Source: an uncultured Eubacteriales bacterium (lineage in GTDB: Bacteria > Bacillota > Clostridia > Lachnospirales > Lachnospiraceae). From it: a stretch of DNA of 10,284 nucleotides. Positions 1 through 5,664 of this stretch are shown here, one piece after another (the stretch's first letter is position 1; every line of letters starts with the position of its first letter). The stretch spans positions 1-10,284 of the forward strand of contig UQZF01000092.1 of the NCBI GenBank assembly GCA_900545455.1, written 5' to 3'. The translations under genes were made by a program, and so were the position numbers. Under the pieces are notes generated by a model. It saw only the letters and a program-made list of their open reading frames with translations. It did no database searches and had not been told where the DNA came from.

Positions 1-1
1 C

Positions 2-181
2 AACAAGCCGTTCTCGACGAAGCGCGCCGAGATAAAGAAGCTTATAGCGACGTTGAAGGAGACGAATCCTCTCGTCGAGAGTAACATATTCGGAAGCGTG
101 GAGAATATAAATCTTAAAAAGGTTATAGGTTATCAGAAGGACGGTGAGAAGAGGACATTCCTTGATGATTATCAGGTATAA
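2..181 (+). CDS. 3' end of an unrecognised protein, truncated by the window edge
   Basis: An open frame enters at base 2 and runs 59 codons to a TAA at 179-181, with no start inside the window. The visible tail is hydrophilic, begins NKPFSTKRAEIKK and ends RTFLDDYQV, with no membrane segment, cysteines or metal-binding motif. Codon use (many AAG, GAG, CTT, ATA) matches neighbouring genes, so I take it as real coding sequence. I do not recognise the family from this C-terminal fragment. The next gene starts 26 bases downstream on the same strand with no terminator between them, so the two are probably co-transcribed. Confidence 0.6.
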   Translation, partial: NKPFSTKRAEIKKLIATLKETNPLVESNIFGSVENINLKKVIGYQKDGEKRTFLDDYQV

Positions 182-207
182 GACAAAAGGTATAATGGAG
201 GACTGCT

Positions 208-429
208 ATGGATGCAGATAAGAGAGATAAGACCATAAAGCTTGTGCAGACAGGCACTGTTGCGGTGTATATACTGCTTGTGCTGCGTTCTACGGTGGGA
301 GAATATATTAAGCTTACGAAGAAAAATATGCAGAAAGAGGCAAAGCGGAAGGATAAACTCAACAAGAAAAAGTATGCGCAGAAGAGAAAGCATCTTAAAA
401 AGAGAGCCAAGAGCAGACGCGCAAGATAA
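208..429 (+). CDS. Small basic protein with one membrane segment, function unknown
   Basis: A 73-residue protein starting at ATG 208, preceded by GGAGGA at 197-202 with 5 bases of spacing, which supports this start. Residues 1-14 are charged, with several Lys, Asp and Arg. Residues 15-26 (TGTVAVYILLVL) form a short hydrophobic segment that could be one membrane helix. The tail from about 35 to 73 is extremely basic: 18 of the last 33 residues are Lys or Arg, with only two acidic residues. A hydrophobic anchor followed by a polybasic tail is consistent with a membrane-bound protein binding nucleic acid, ribosomes or anionic lipid, but that is inference. An alternative 66-codon frame over the same bases lacks a well-placed ribosome binding site. 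It probably shares a transcript with the truncated gene upstream, and a strong terminator lies 36 bases after its stop. I do not recognise a family. Confidence 0.7.
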   Translation: MDADKRDKTIKLVQTGTVAVYILLVLRSTVGEYIKLTKKNMQKEAKRKDKLNKKKYAQKRKHLKKRAKSRRAR

Positions 430-465
430 AGCTTATTTTTAGGTTAATATTTAAAATTTCCAAGT

Positions 466-505
466 AAAAAGGTCATACCCGGCGGATGCCGGATATGACC
501 TTTTT
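466..505. terminator. Bidirectional intrinsic terminator between convergent genes
   Basis: An 18-base arm at 466-483 pairs with 488-505 around a GGAT loop (484-487), with one C-A mismatch at 478/493. The outer part is AAAAAGGTCAT against ATGACCTTTTT, so either transcribed strand gives a GC-rich stem followed by five U residues. It lies between the plus-strand small basic gene and the minus-strand alcohol dehydrogenase, as expected for a terminator serving both. Confidence 0.9.
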
Positions 506-554
506 GACTGCGGTGTGAGAACACCACGAAAGTGAGGGATTAAACACAATGCCC

Positions 555-574
555 TGCCGTAGCTATGGACGGCA
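555..574 (-). other. Short hairpin just after the dehydrogenase stop
   Basis: TGCCGT (555-560) pairs with ACGGCA (569-574) around an 8-base loop, starting 5 bases beyond the minus-strand dehydrogenase stop codon. It has no U-tract on the minus strand, so it is not an intrinsic terminator by itself. It could protect the 3' end of the mRNA, with termination occurring at the stronger hairpin further on. Confidence 0.3.
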
Positions 575-579
575 AAAGC

Positions 580-1725
580 TTAGATAAGTGACTCGTATAA
601 CTTAGTGATATCCTCTACGCTGGTATCTCTTGGGTTGCCGGGACGGCAAGCGTCATCGTAAGCTGACTGTGCAAGGAAAGGAATATCCTCTCTCTTTACA
701 ATGTCCTTGAGATCGGCAGGAATACCGACATCGTGTGAAAGCTGCTTAACTGCGTCAATGGCTGCCTTACGGTACTCCTCAACGGTCATGTTCTCTGTTC
801 CCTCAACGCCCATAGCCTTGGCGATGTACTTATACTTATCGCCTGTTGCTTCTGCGTTGTACTCCATAACCGTAGGAAGGATGATTGCGTTGGCAACACC
901 GTGAGGTGTGTCGTATACTGCTCCGAGAGGATGTGCCATCGAGTGAACGATACCAAGTCCTACATTGGAGAAGCCCATACCTGCTATGTACTGACCGAGA
1001 GCCATTCCCTCACGTCCCTCAGGAGTGTTGGCAACGGCACCGCGGAGATTCTTTGAAATAAGCTCGATAGCCTTGAGATGGAACATATCAGTCATCTCCC
1101 ATGCAGCCTTGGTTGTATAACCCTCGATTGCATGTGTGAGGGCATCCATACCTGTTGCGGCTGTGAGTCCCTTAGGCATTGTTGACATCATCTCAGGATC
1201 GATGAATGCTACAACCGGAATGTCATGTGTATCAACACATACCATCTTACGATGCTTCTCAACATCCGTGATTACATAGTTGATTGTAACCTCGGCAGCA
1301 GTGCCGGCTGTTGTAGGAACTGCGAGAATAGGAACGCACTTGTTCTTGGTAGGAGCAACGCCCTCAAGGCTTCTTACGTCTGCAAAGTCAGGGTTCTTGA
1401 TGATGATACCGATAGCCTTGGCAGTATCCATTGATGAACCGCCGCCGATAGCGATGATGTAGTCAGCGCCCGATGCCTTGAATGCGGCAACACCAGTCTG
1501 AACATTCTCGATTGTCGGGTTAGGCTTGATGTTGGAGTAAATCTCATAATCAAGACCTGCATCCTCTAAAACCTTGGTAACCTTGGCGGTAACGCCGAAC
1601 TTGATGAGGTCAGGATCGGAACAGATAAATGCCTTCTTAAAAGCACGTCCCTTAACCTCTGTTGCAATCTCGGCTATACAGCCTGCGCCATGATAAGATG
1701 TTTCATTAAGTACAATTCTTCCCAT
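580..1725 (-). CDS. fucO: Iron-containing alcohol dehydrogenase, lactaldehyde reductase (FucO) type
   Basis: A 381-residue group III iron-dependent alcohol dehydrogenase. From memory it is close to E. coli FucO along its whole length, sharing blocks such as LNET, PNPTI, FADVRSLEG, PTTAGTAAEVTINYVITD, ATGxDALTHAIEGY and GMGFSNVGLG. FucO reduces L-lactaldehyde to L-1,2-propanediol with NADH during anaerobic fucose or rhamnose breakdown. The nucleotide-binding motif GGGSSMDT is at 94-101. Asp37 matches the FucO aspartate that favours NAD over NADP. The expected iron ligands are present: Asp194, His198, His261 and His275. Length equals the family norm. AAAGGAG at 1735-1741 sits 9 bases before the ATG. 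Codon use is strongly biased (GAG, AAG, GGA), suggesting high expression. No fucose, rhamnose or microcompartment genes are nearby, so the in vivo substrate could be another short-chain aldehyde or diol; the family call is firm and the exact substrate is less so. Confidence 0.9.
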   Translation of the reverse strand: MGRIVLNETSYHGAGCIAEIATEVKGRAFKKAFICSDPDLIKFGVTAKVTKVLEDAGLDYEIYSNIKPNPTIENVQTGVAAFKASGADYIIAIGGGSSMDTAKAIGIIIKNPDFADVRSLEGVAPTKNKCVPILAVPTTAGTAAEVTINYVITDVEKHRKMVCVDTHDIPVVAFIDPEMMSTMPKGLTAATGMDALTHAIEGYTTKAAWEMTDMFHLKAIELISKNLRGAVANTPEGREGMALGQYIAGMGFSNVGLGIVHSMAHPLGAVYDTPHGVANAIILPTVMEYNAEATGDKYKYIAKAMGVEGTENMTVEEYRKAAIDAVKQLSHDVGIPADLKDIVKREDIPFLAQSAYDDACRPGNPRDTSVEDITKLYESLI

Positions 1726-1772
1726 TATAAAAAACTCCTTTCAAAGTAATTTGATAACTCATTTATAGTGCA

Positions 1773-1801
1773 ATTATAACATATCAACCCGGATTTGTGT
1801 A
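1773..1801 (-). promoter_or_regulatory. Extended -10 promoter candidate for fucO
   Basis: On the minus strand TATAAT (bases 1778 down to 1773) is preceded by TGT, giving the extended -10 pattern TGnTATAAT. A weak -35 TACACA (1801-1796, 4 of 6 to consensus) lies 17 bases upstream. The start codon is about 48 bases from the -10. An 8-base palindrome TGTATACA (1798-1805) overlaps the -35 and could be chance. It stands between the upstream CYTH gene and fucO, so fucO can be transcribed alone. Confidence 0.6.
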
Positions 1802-1846
1802 TACATATTTGTCAAAAAAGTATAAAAATTCTGTGAACAAAATGCG

Positions 1847-2308
1847 CTATTTCTGTAAACCGTGCTGAGCCATGTTGGAGTTGTGGTAAGTTTTCTCGTT
1901 GGTGACATCCCTTCCGAACCAGACGGGCGGAGTGTAGGAGAGAGCTTCCTCCTCGGAGGCAAACTCGACCTCGGCGAGCATAAGTCCGCAAAAATCACCT
2001 TCAAAAATATCGAGCTCAATTGTGAGATTGTTTTTTTCGGGAATTTCATAGCGCTTTTTGGTAATAATATATCCGTCGGATTTTTTTACGAGTGAATTGT
2101 AAGCCTCGGCGGTCAGCGGAAGATTGTACTCCTCGCGTACCATGAGCCCCTTTGATTTGTAGGTGAGGTAATAATCGTCGTTGTCGCGGCGCACGCGCAC
2201 AACGGGCTCGCTGCACAGATAGCCCTGCTCTATGCGGCGGTATTTGTATGAGGATAAGTCAATGTCGGACGGCAGGCTGTCGATTAAAAATTTACGTTCT
2301 ATTTCCAT
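1847..2308 (-). CDS. CYTH domain protein (triphosphate tunnel metalloenzyme)
   Basis: A 153-residue single-domain CYTH protein. It opens with the family hallmark ExExK (MEIERKFLI; Glu2, Glu4, Lys6). Further charged residues expected to line the tunnel are Arg38/Arg40, Lys51/Lys53, Lys84/Lys85/Arg86, the pair Glu98 and Asp100, and Glu113/Glu115. The C-terminal block WFGRDVTNEKTYHN fits the GxDVT motif of short bacterial members. These enzymes bind triphosphate with Mg or Mn; bacterial single-domain members studied include inorganic triphosphatases and class IV adenylate cyclases. The short length and lack of a CHAD domain favour a triphosphatase-like role, by inference. It is soluble, with no signal peptide. 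GAAAGGAG at 2318-2325 sets the ATG start. The gene is divergent from a DJ-1 family gene and followed by fucO on the same strand. Confidence 0.88.
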   Translation of the reverse strand: MEIERKFLIDSLPSDIDLSSYKYRRIEQGYLCSEPVVRVRRDNDDYYLTYKSKGLMVREEYNLPLTAEAYNSLVKKSDGYIITKKRYEIPEKNNLTIELDIFEGDFCGLMLAEVEFASEEEALSYTPPVWFGRDVTNEKTYHNSNMAQHGLQK

Positions 2309-2333
2309 AATAGGATTCTCCTTTCAAGCATGA

Positions 2334-2361
2334 ATTGTATTTTGTAATTTTAATGATATAA
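2334..2361 (-). promoter_or_regulatory. Weak promoter candidate for the CYTH gene
   Basis: On the minus strand TACAAT (2339 down to 2334, 5 of 6 to the -10 consensus) lies 16 bases downstream of TTATAT (2361-2356, 3 of 6). It predicts a leader of only about 20 bases holding the ribosome binding site. It overlaps the plus-strand promoter for the divergent gene. The region is AT-rich, so chance matches are likely. Confidence 0.3.
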
Positions 2362-2362
2362 T
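2335..2362 (+). promoter_or_regulatory. Extended -10 promoter candidate for the DJ-1 family gene
   Basis: TATAAT at 2357-2362 is preceded by TGA (2354-2356), forming TGnTATAAT. A weak -35 TTGTAT (2335-2340) is 16 bases upstream. Transcription would begin near 2369, about 37 bases before the start codon and upstream of GGGAGGA at 2396-2402. Confidence 0.6.
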
Positions 2363-2405
2363 AAACATAAAAAAAAGACAACATTGCGTTGGGACGGGAG
2401 GATAT

Positions 2406-2957
2406 ATGGCAAAGGTGTATGCTTTTTTGGCAGATGGATTTGAGCTTGTGGAGGCACTTGCGGTGGTTGATGTGTTAAGACGCGCTTCGGTTGAGGTGGT
2501 GACGGTTTCGATAGGTGGTGACAAGGCGGTGACGAGTGCACAGCGCGTGCCTGTTGTGGCGGACACACTTTTTGATGAGAACGATTACTCGGATGCGGAT
2601 GTGCTCTTTCTGCCGGGAGGAATGCCGGGAACGAGAAATCTCGAGGCACATGCGGGACTAAAAAAAATTCTCACAAAGCAGTTTGAGGAGGGAAAGGACA
2701 TTGCGGCGATATGTGCAGCACCGAGCGTGTTCGGACATTTCGGATTCTTAGAGGGAAAGAGGGCAACCTGTTTTCCCGGCTTTGAGAGCGAGTTAAAGGG
2801 TGCTGAATATTCGCCTGAGAGAGTTGTCGAGGACGGTAATATGGTCACGAGCCGCGGAATGGGAACGGCAATAGACTTGGGACTCAGACTCACGGCGAGA
2901 CTTGTCAATGAGGAATGTGCGGATAAAATAGCACATTCGGTACAGTATATAATTTAA
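2406..2957 (+). CDS. DJ-1/PfpI (ThiJ/YajL-like) family protein
   Basis: A 183-residue cytoplasmic protein of the DJ-1 superfamily, with the usual length for a single domain. The N-terminal strand and loop AFLADGFELVEALAVVDVLRRA matches the DJ-1/YajL start, and Glu16 corresponds to DJ-1 Glu18, which hydrogen-bonds the reactive cysteine. The nucleophile elbow AAICAAP holds Cys103 (DJ-1 Cys106). LPGGMPG (69-75) and TCFPGFE (121-127) are further family blocks, and the SRGMGTA stretch (149-155) agrees. Members are assigned redox protection, chaperone, glyoxalase or deglycase activities; the evidence differs between proteins, so I do not pick one. GGGAGGA at 2396-2402 lies just 3 bases before the ATG, slightly close but clear. 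No intrinsic terminator is evident after the stop. Confidence 0.9.
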   Translation: MAKVYAFLADGFELVEALAVVDVLRRASVEVVTVSIGGDKAVTSAQRVPVVADTLFDENDYSDADVLFLPGGMPGTRNLEAHAGLKKILTKQFEEGKDIAAICAAPSVFGHFGFLEGKRATCFPGFESELKGAEYSPERVVEDGNMVTSRGMGTAIDLGLRLTARLVNEECADKIAHSVQYII

Positions 2958-2978
2958 AAATACTTCCACGAATTGGCA

Positions 2979-3007
2979 TAATAATAAAAAGCTTCATGAA
3001 CATAATA
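2979..3007 (+). promoter_or_regulatory. Possible sporulation (sigma-G-like) promoter for the spore protein gene
   Basis: CATAATA at 3001-3007 fits the sigma-G -10 pattern CATnnTA. TAATA at 2979-2983 matches 4 of 5 of the -35 pattern GnATR with a 17-base spacer. The call rests on the established forespore control of such genes plus this weak motif. The same CATAATAATA string also occurs at 2977-2986 in this AT-rich stretch, so it may be chance. Confidence 0.3.
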
Positions 3008-3025
3008 ATACCAAGACAGAGGACA

Positions 3026-3069
3026 TTCCAATCCGGCAGCGGAGAAGAAGAGAATCTGTCGGATTGGAA
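3026..3069 (+). other. 14-bp hairpin in the leader of the spore protein gene
   Basis: TTCCAATCCGGCAG (3026-3039) pairs with CTGTCGGATTGGAA (3056-3069), all pairs canonical except one G-U, around a 16-base purine-rich loop. No U-tract follows, so it is not a standard terminator. It lies between the DJ-1 family gene and the spore protein gene. It may be a 5' leader structure, a processed 3' end for the upstream transcript, or a relic of a small repeat. Confidence 0.5.
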
Positions 3070-3127
3070 AAGACCGGTGCCACGGGATTTTCAAAAACTA
3101 TATAAATGTTCATGGAGGTGAATCAAA

Positions 3128-3343
3128 ATGGCAAGTACTAATACAGGAACTAATAAGGCAGCAGTGCCTGAGGCAAAGGGTGCAATGGACAGATTCAAGA
3201 TGGAGGTAGCATCTGAGCTCGGAGTACCTTTAAAGGAAGGCTACAATGGAGACTTAACTTCCAGACAGGCCGGTTCGATCGGTGGCGAAATGGTTAAGAA
3301 GATGATTATGAGACAGGAGCAGGAGATGGCAGGTAAGCAGTAA
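3128..3343 (+). CDS. Alpha/beta-type small acid-soluble spore protein (SASP)
   Basis: A 71-residue protein with the full alpha/beta SASP signature. These proteins saturate and protect DNA in the dormant spore and are degraded at germination to supply amino acids. The first conserved block (residues 22-32, containing MEVASELGV) includes the germination protease (GPR) recognition region, with the expected cut after Glu26. The second block, GDLTSRQAGSIGGEMVKKM (41-59), is the DNA-binding helix-turn-helix-like segment typical of the family. Length is within the usual 60-75 residues. GGAGGTG at 3114-3120 with 7-base spacing fixes the ATG. The gene is monocistronic, with its own terminator 14 bases after the stop, and is expected to be forespore-specific. 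It is the main evidence that the organism sporulates or descends from spore formers. Confidence 0.95.
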   Translation: MASTNTGTNKAAVPEAKGAMDRFKMEVASELGVPLKEGYNGDLTSRQAGSIGGEMVKKMIMRQEQEMAGKQ

Positions 3344-3357
3344 CAGCCGCTCATGCG

Positions 3358-3385
3358 GGGAGCCGTGTACGCGGCTCCCTTTTTT
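3358..3385 (+). terminator. Intrinsic terminator of the spore protein gene
   Basis: GGGAGCCG (3358-3365) pairs perfectly with CGGCTCCC (3372-3379) around a 6-base loop and is followed at once by six T residues (3380-3385). It begins 14 bases after the stop codon and has the classic rho-independent form. Confidence 0.92.
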
Positions 3386-3387
3386 AT

Positions 3388-3413
3388 GTAATAGGAAACT
3401 TCGTTCCTATTAC
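3388..3413. other. 10-bp inverted repeat between convergent genes
   Basis: GTAATAGGAA (3388-3397) and TTCCTATTAC (3404-3413) form a perfect stem with loop ACTTCG. It lies 11 bases past the stop of the minus-strand exporter operon. No U-tract follows on either strand, so it may stabilise or weakly terminate the exporter transcript rather than act as a full intrinsic terminator. Confidence 0.45.
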
Positions 3414-3424
3414 ACAAAGTTTTA

Positions 3425-4483
3425 CTACAGAAAATATCTTGGAATGAAGAGGCGGCTTACAACCCTGAAAGCCGGGTAGAAGTTTTCGATGTTTATGAAA
3501 ACAGGGCAGAAAATCAGGCTTCCGAGGAGAAGCACGGGTATAAGGGATATGACGAGACTGCTCTTTTTCAGCAGATAGCAGATATTTGCAAATGCGGTCA
3601 CGAGCAGTATGTATCTGAGTGAGAGCAGAAGCTCGGTTACCACAGGATACGAGCTGCCACCGATAAAGAGTGCGAGTTCACAGCATACCGTAAAAAGCAC
3701 GGCAGGTATGAGCGGGTACAATATGCGACTGAGCACTTTGAAGGAGCGTGGGCGCGGTGCGAAAAGACCGCTCTCGTTGTCTTTAAGCCATGCAGCGCAG
3801 CCCGTCATAGCGGCGAGGAATATGAGTATCGACAATAGCCCGCGCAGAGGGAACGTCACCATGAGGCTGTCGTCGGCTTCATCGTTGAGCGAGATACTGC
3901 CGGTTGTGACGATGTCGAGGTGGAAGGTTTCTCCGCTGGTGCAGTATGCCTCGTAGGCACTGTACATATAATCACGAAGTTCTTCCTGAACGCTTTTATC
4001 AATATCGTCAATACGGATGTATTCATCCAAAACTTCATATCCGGACAGGCGGACTATGTTGGCAAAGACAATCTCGTTGACTGCACTCAGAAGCATTGAG
4101 GACGGTGCATGATAAACCTCAACGGAATTTTTATGCCTGCCGCTTGAGAGCGAATCCGAAAAATCCGTGTCAAAAATATAAGCGCATTCGAGCTTTTCCG
4201 ACTCAACATCGTGCAGCATAACAGTTTTATCGTCATACTCACGGAAGGTGAATGAGCCGCTGCTCTCGGCAAGAAGCCGCTCACACATGAGATTGGTGAG
4301 CTCGTCATCCTTTTCCTCAAAATAGAGCCCGACTGTCACACCGGATGATGAAGCTGATGGCGGAAGCAGGCTGATTATGAGCGTTATCACAGGTATAAAA
4401 AGCAGAAGCACCGTGATAACCGGGAGCTTTATTATGTATTTGCATATAAGTCTTGTCCATGTGAAAAATTGGTTTGGTTTCAT
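3425..4483 (-). CDS. ABC-2 type transporter permease, second of a pair
   Basis: A 352-residue membrane protein with the layout of ABC-2 export permeases. One N-terminal membrane helix (about 19-40) is followed by a large domain expected outside the membrane (about 45-210). A C-terminal group of helices follows at about 212-232, 251-276, 283-304 and 308-330. The protein ends FIPRYFL, whereas canonical ABC-2 permeases have a further helix after this proline-containing segment, so the C-terminus may be short. Its ATG overlaps the stop of the preceding permease in an ATGA (4480-4483), indicating translational coupling; GAGGAA just upstream serves as ribosome binding site. It likely forms a heterodimer with that permease, driven by the ATPase encoded first in the operon. 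Substrate unknown; overall sequence is poorly conserved, so the call rests on topology and operon context. Confidence 0.8.
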   Translation of the reverse strand: MKPNQFFTWTRLICKYIIKLPVITVLLLFIPVITLIISLLPPSASSSGVTVGLYFEEKDDELTNLMCERLLAESSGSFTFREYDDKTVMLHDVESEKLECAYIFDTDFSDSLSSGRHKNSVEVYHAPSSMLLSAVNEIVFANIVRLSGYEVLDEYIRIDDIDKSVQEELRDYMYSAYEAYCTSGETFHLDIVTTGSISLNDEADDSLMVTFPLRGLLSILIFLAAMTGCAAWLKDNESGLFAPRPRSFKVLSRILYPLIPAVLFTVCCELALFIGGSSYPVVTELLLSLRYILLVTAFANICYLLKKSSLVISLIPVLLLGSLIFCPVFINIENFYPAFRVVSRLFIPRYFL

Positions 4484-5664
4484 TTTCTGTTCCTCATTTC
4501 CCTAAGTGATGAGCACAGTGCCGATATTGCTATGGAAAGCAGTGTGAAGAATATGCACATCATAAATGACAATGGTTTAAAAATACCTGTAAACAATGTG
4601 GTGAACATGTCACGGACGTAATATGACGGCAGAAGCTTACCGGCAAACGCAGCGGCTTTCGGAAGATATGCCGAAGGAGTGATAAGCCCCGAACAATAAG
4701 CCATGAGCACATTGGAACAGAACAAAAGGAGCATACCGTAAAGCCCGTTGCCTGCAATTGCATATATCATAAATATGAACGAAAGACATACCAATGTTCC
4801 GAGAAAAACACATAAAATGTTAACCGGGGTGATAATGCCCATAAATGCAAGTGCGATTACAAAAATGCAGGCGTATACAAGACTTACTGCGAGCGTGCGG
4901 CAAAATCCCGAATACATTCTGCCGATTCCGAAGCGCCTCAGCATTATCGAGAGTCCGTTCTCTTCCTGCGTGCCAAAGCCGCCGAGCAGAAAACCCGTGA
5001 AGAGCATAATTAAAATCATTCCGGAACATATATAGAACTGAGTGCGTGAAAGCGTCCCCGTGGAGCTTATTGTATGGATGTCATAGATTGAGCTTCGGTT
5101 TAAGACAAAGCGTATGTAATCGTCGTTCATCTTGTCGGTAGCGTCCGGTATTCTGTCTTTCATATCAAATTCTATGTAGGCATCTGACATTGCGTAGATG
5201 CCCGACTGGACGTATGCGAGTGTAGCAGAGCCGGCATTTAAAACCGAGCGGAAAATGACTGTTTCGATTCCGGGATTGTCCGGAAGGACTATTTTTGCAG
5301 GGGTGTTGCGTCCGCTCAATACATCATCTACAAAACCTTCGGGAATGTACACGACAGCATACACTTCGCCGTCTTTTAACATTCTTTCGGCGTCTTCCGC
5401 GTCTGTAGTGATAAATTCACAGTAGTTTTTGAGGCTGTCCATTTCCGTGAGCATATTAAAGCCGATGTTCACAAGTGCGTCATCCTCGGGAAGAACGGTG
5501 GCGACCTTAAAGAAGAGATGGTTATCGCCACCGAGGCTTTTCACGCCCGCAATGCCTATACAGAAAGCGAGAAAAGCGAATACGATTGTCCCGGAAAAGA
5601 GCTTCGGCAGAAGCCTGAGTGCTGATTTAAGCTGTAAAAGCAGGTAGGAGAGATGTCTACGCAT
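4480..5664 (-). CDS. ABC-2 type transporter permease, first of a pair
   Basis: A 394-residue inner-membrane protein. A helix at about 24-42 is followed by a roughly 165-residue domain expected outside the membrane, then helices near 211-230, 256-278, 280-302, 306-328 and 366-386. The stretch CSGLITPSAYLP (324-335) followed by LLPSYYVRDMF (344-354) is the proline-containing pattern common to ABC-2 permeases with drug, lipid, polysaccharide or peptide substrates. GGGAGGA at 5670-5676, inside the end of the ATPase gene, precedes the ATG by 5 bases. The start overlaps the ATPase stop by 8 bases and the end overlaps the second permease by 4, so all three are translated from one message. Likely a half-transporter pairing with the downstream permease; export direction is inferred from the family. 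Confidence 0.86.
   Translation of the reverse strand: MRRHLSYLLLQLKSALRLLPKLFSGTIVFAFLAFCIGIAGVKSLGGDNHLFFKVATVLPEDDALVNIGFNMLTEMDSLKNYCEFITTDAEDAERMLKDGEVYAVVYIPEGFVDDVLSGRNTPAKIVLPDNPGIETVIFRSVLNAGSATLAYVQSGIYAMSDAYIEFDMKDRIPDATDKMNDDYIRFVLNRSSIYDIHTISSTGTLSRTQFYICSGMILIMLFTGFLLGGFGTQEENGLSIMLRRFGIGRMYSGFCRTLAVSLVYACIFVIALAFMGIITPVNILCVFLGTLVCLSFIFMIYAIAGNGLYGMLLLFCSNVLMAYCSGLITPSAYLPKAAAFAGKLLPSYYVRDMFTTLFTGIFKPLSFMMCIFFTLLSIAISALCSSLREMRNRK

Noticed and set aside
242..442. Overlapping 66-codon frame over the small basic gene
   Set aside because: It has no ribosome binding site and looks like a frame shadow; the 208-429 frame has a strong one and a coherent membrane-plus-basic layout.
1806..1845. 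TTGACA on the minus strand (1815-1810) and TTGT/ACAA-like half sites as a Rex-controlled fucO promoter
   Set aside because: The spacing to TATAAT is about 31 bases, and the half sites do not form an 18-base Rex-type palindrome.
3609..3956. Plus-strand frames of up to 115 codons inside the exporter permeases
   Set aside because: They lie antisense to intact permease genes, lack ribosome binding sites and show Ser/Arg-rich shadow composition.
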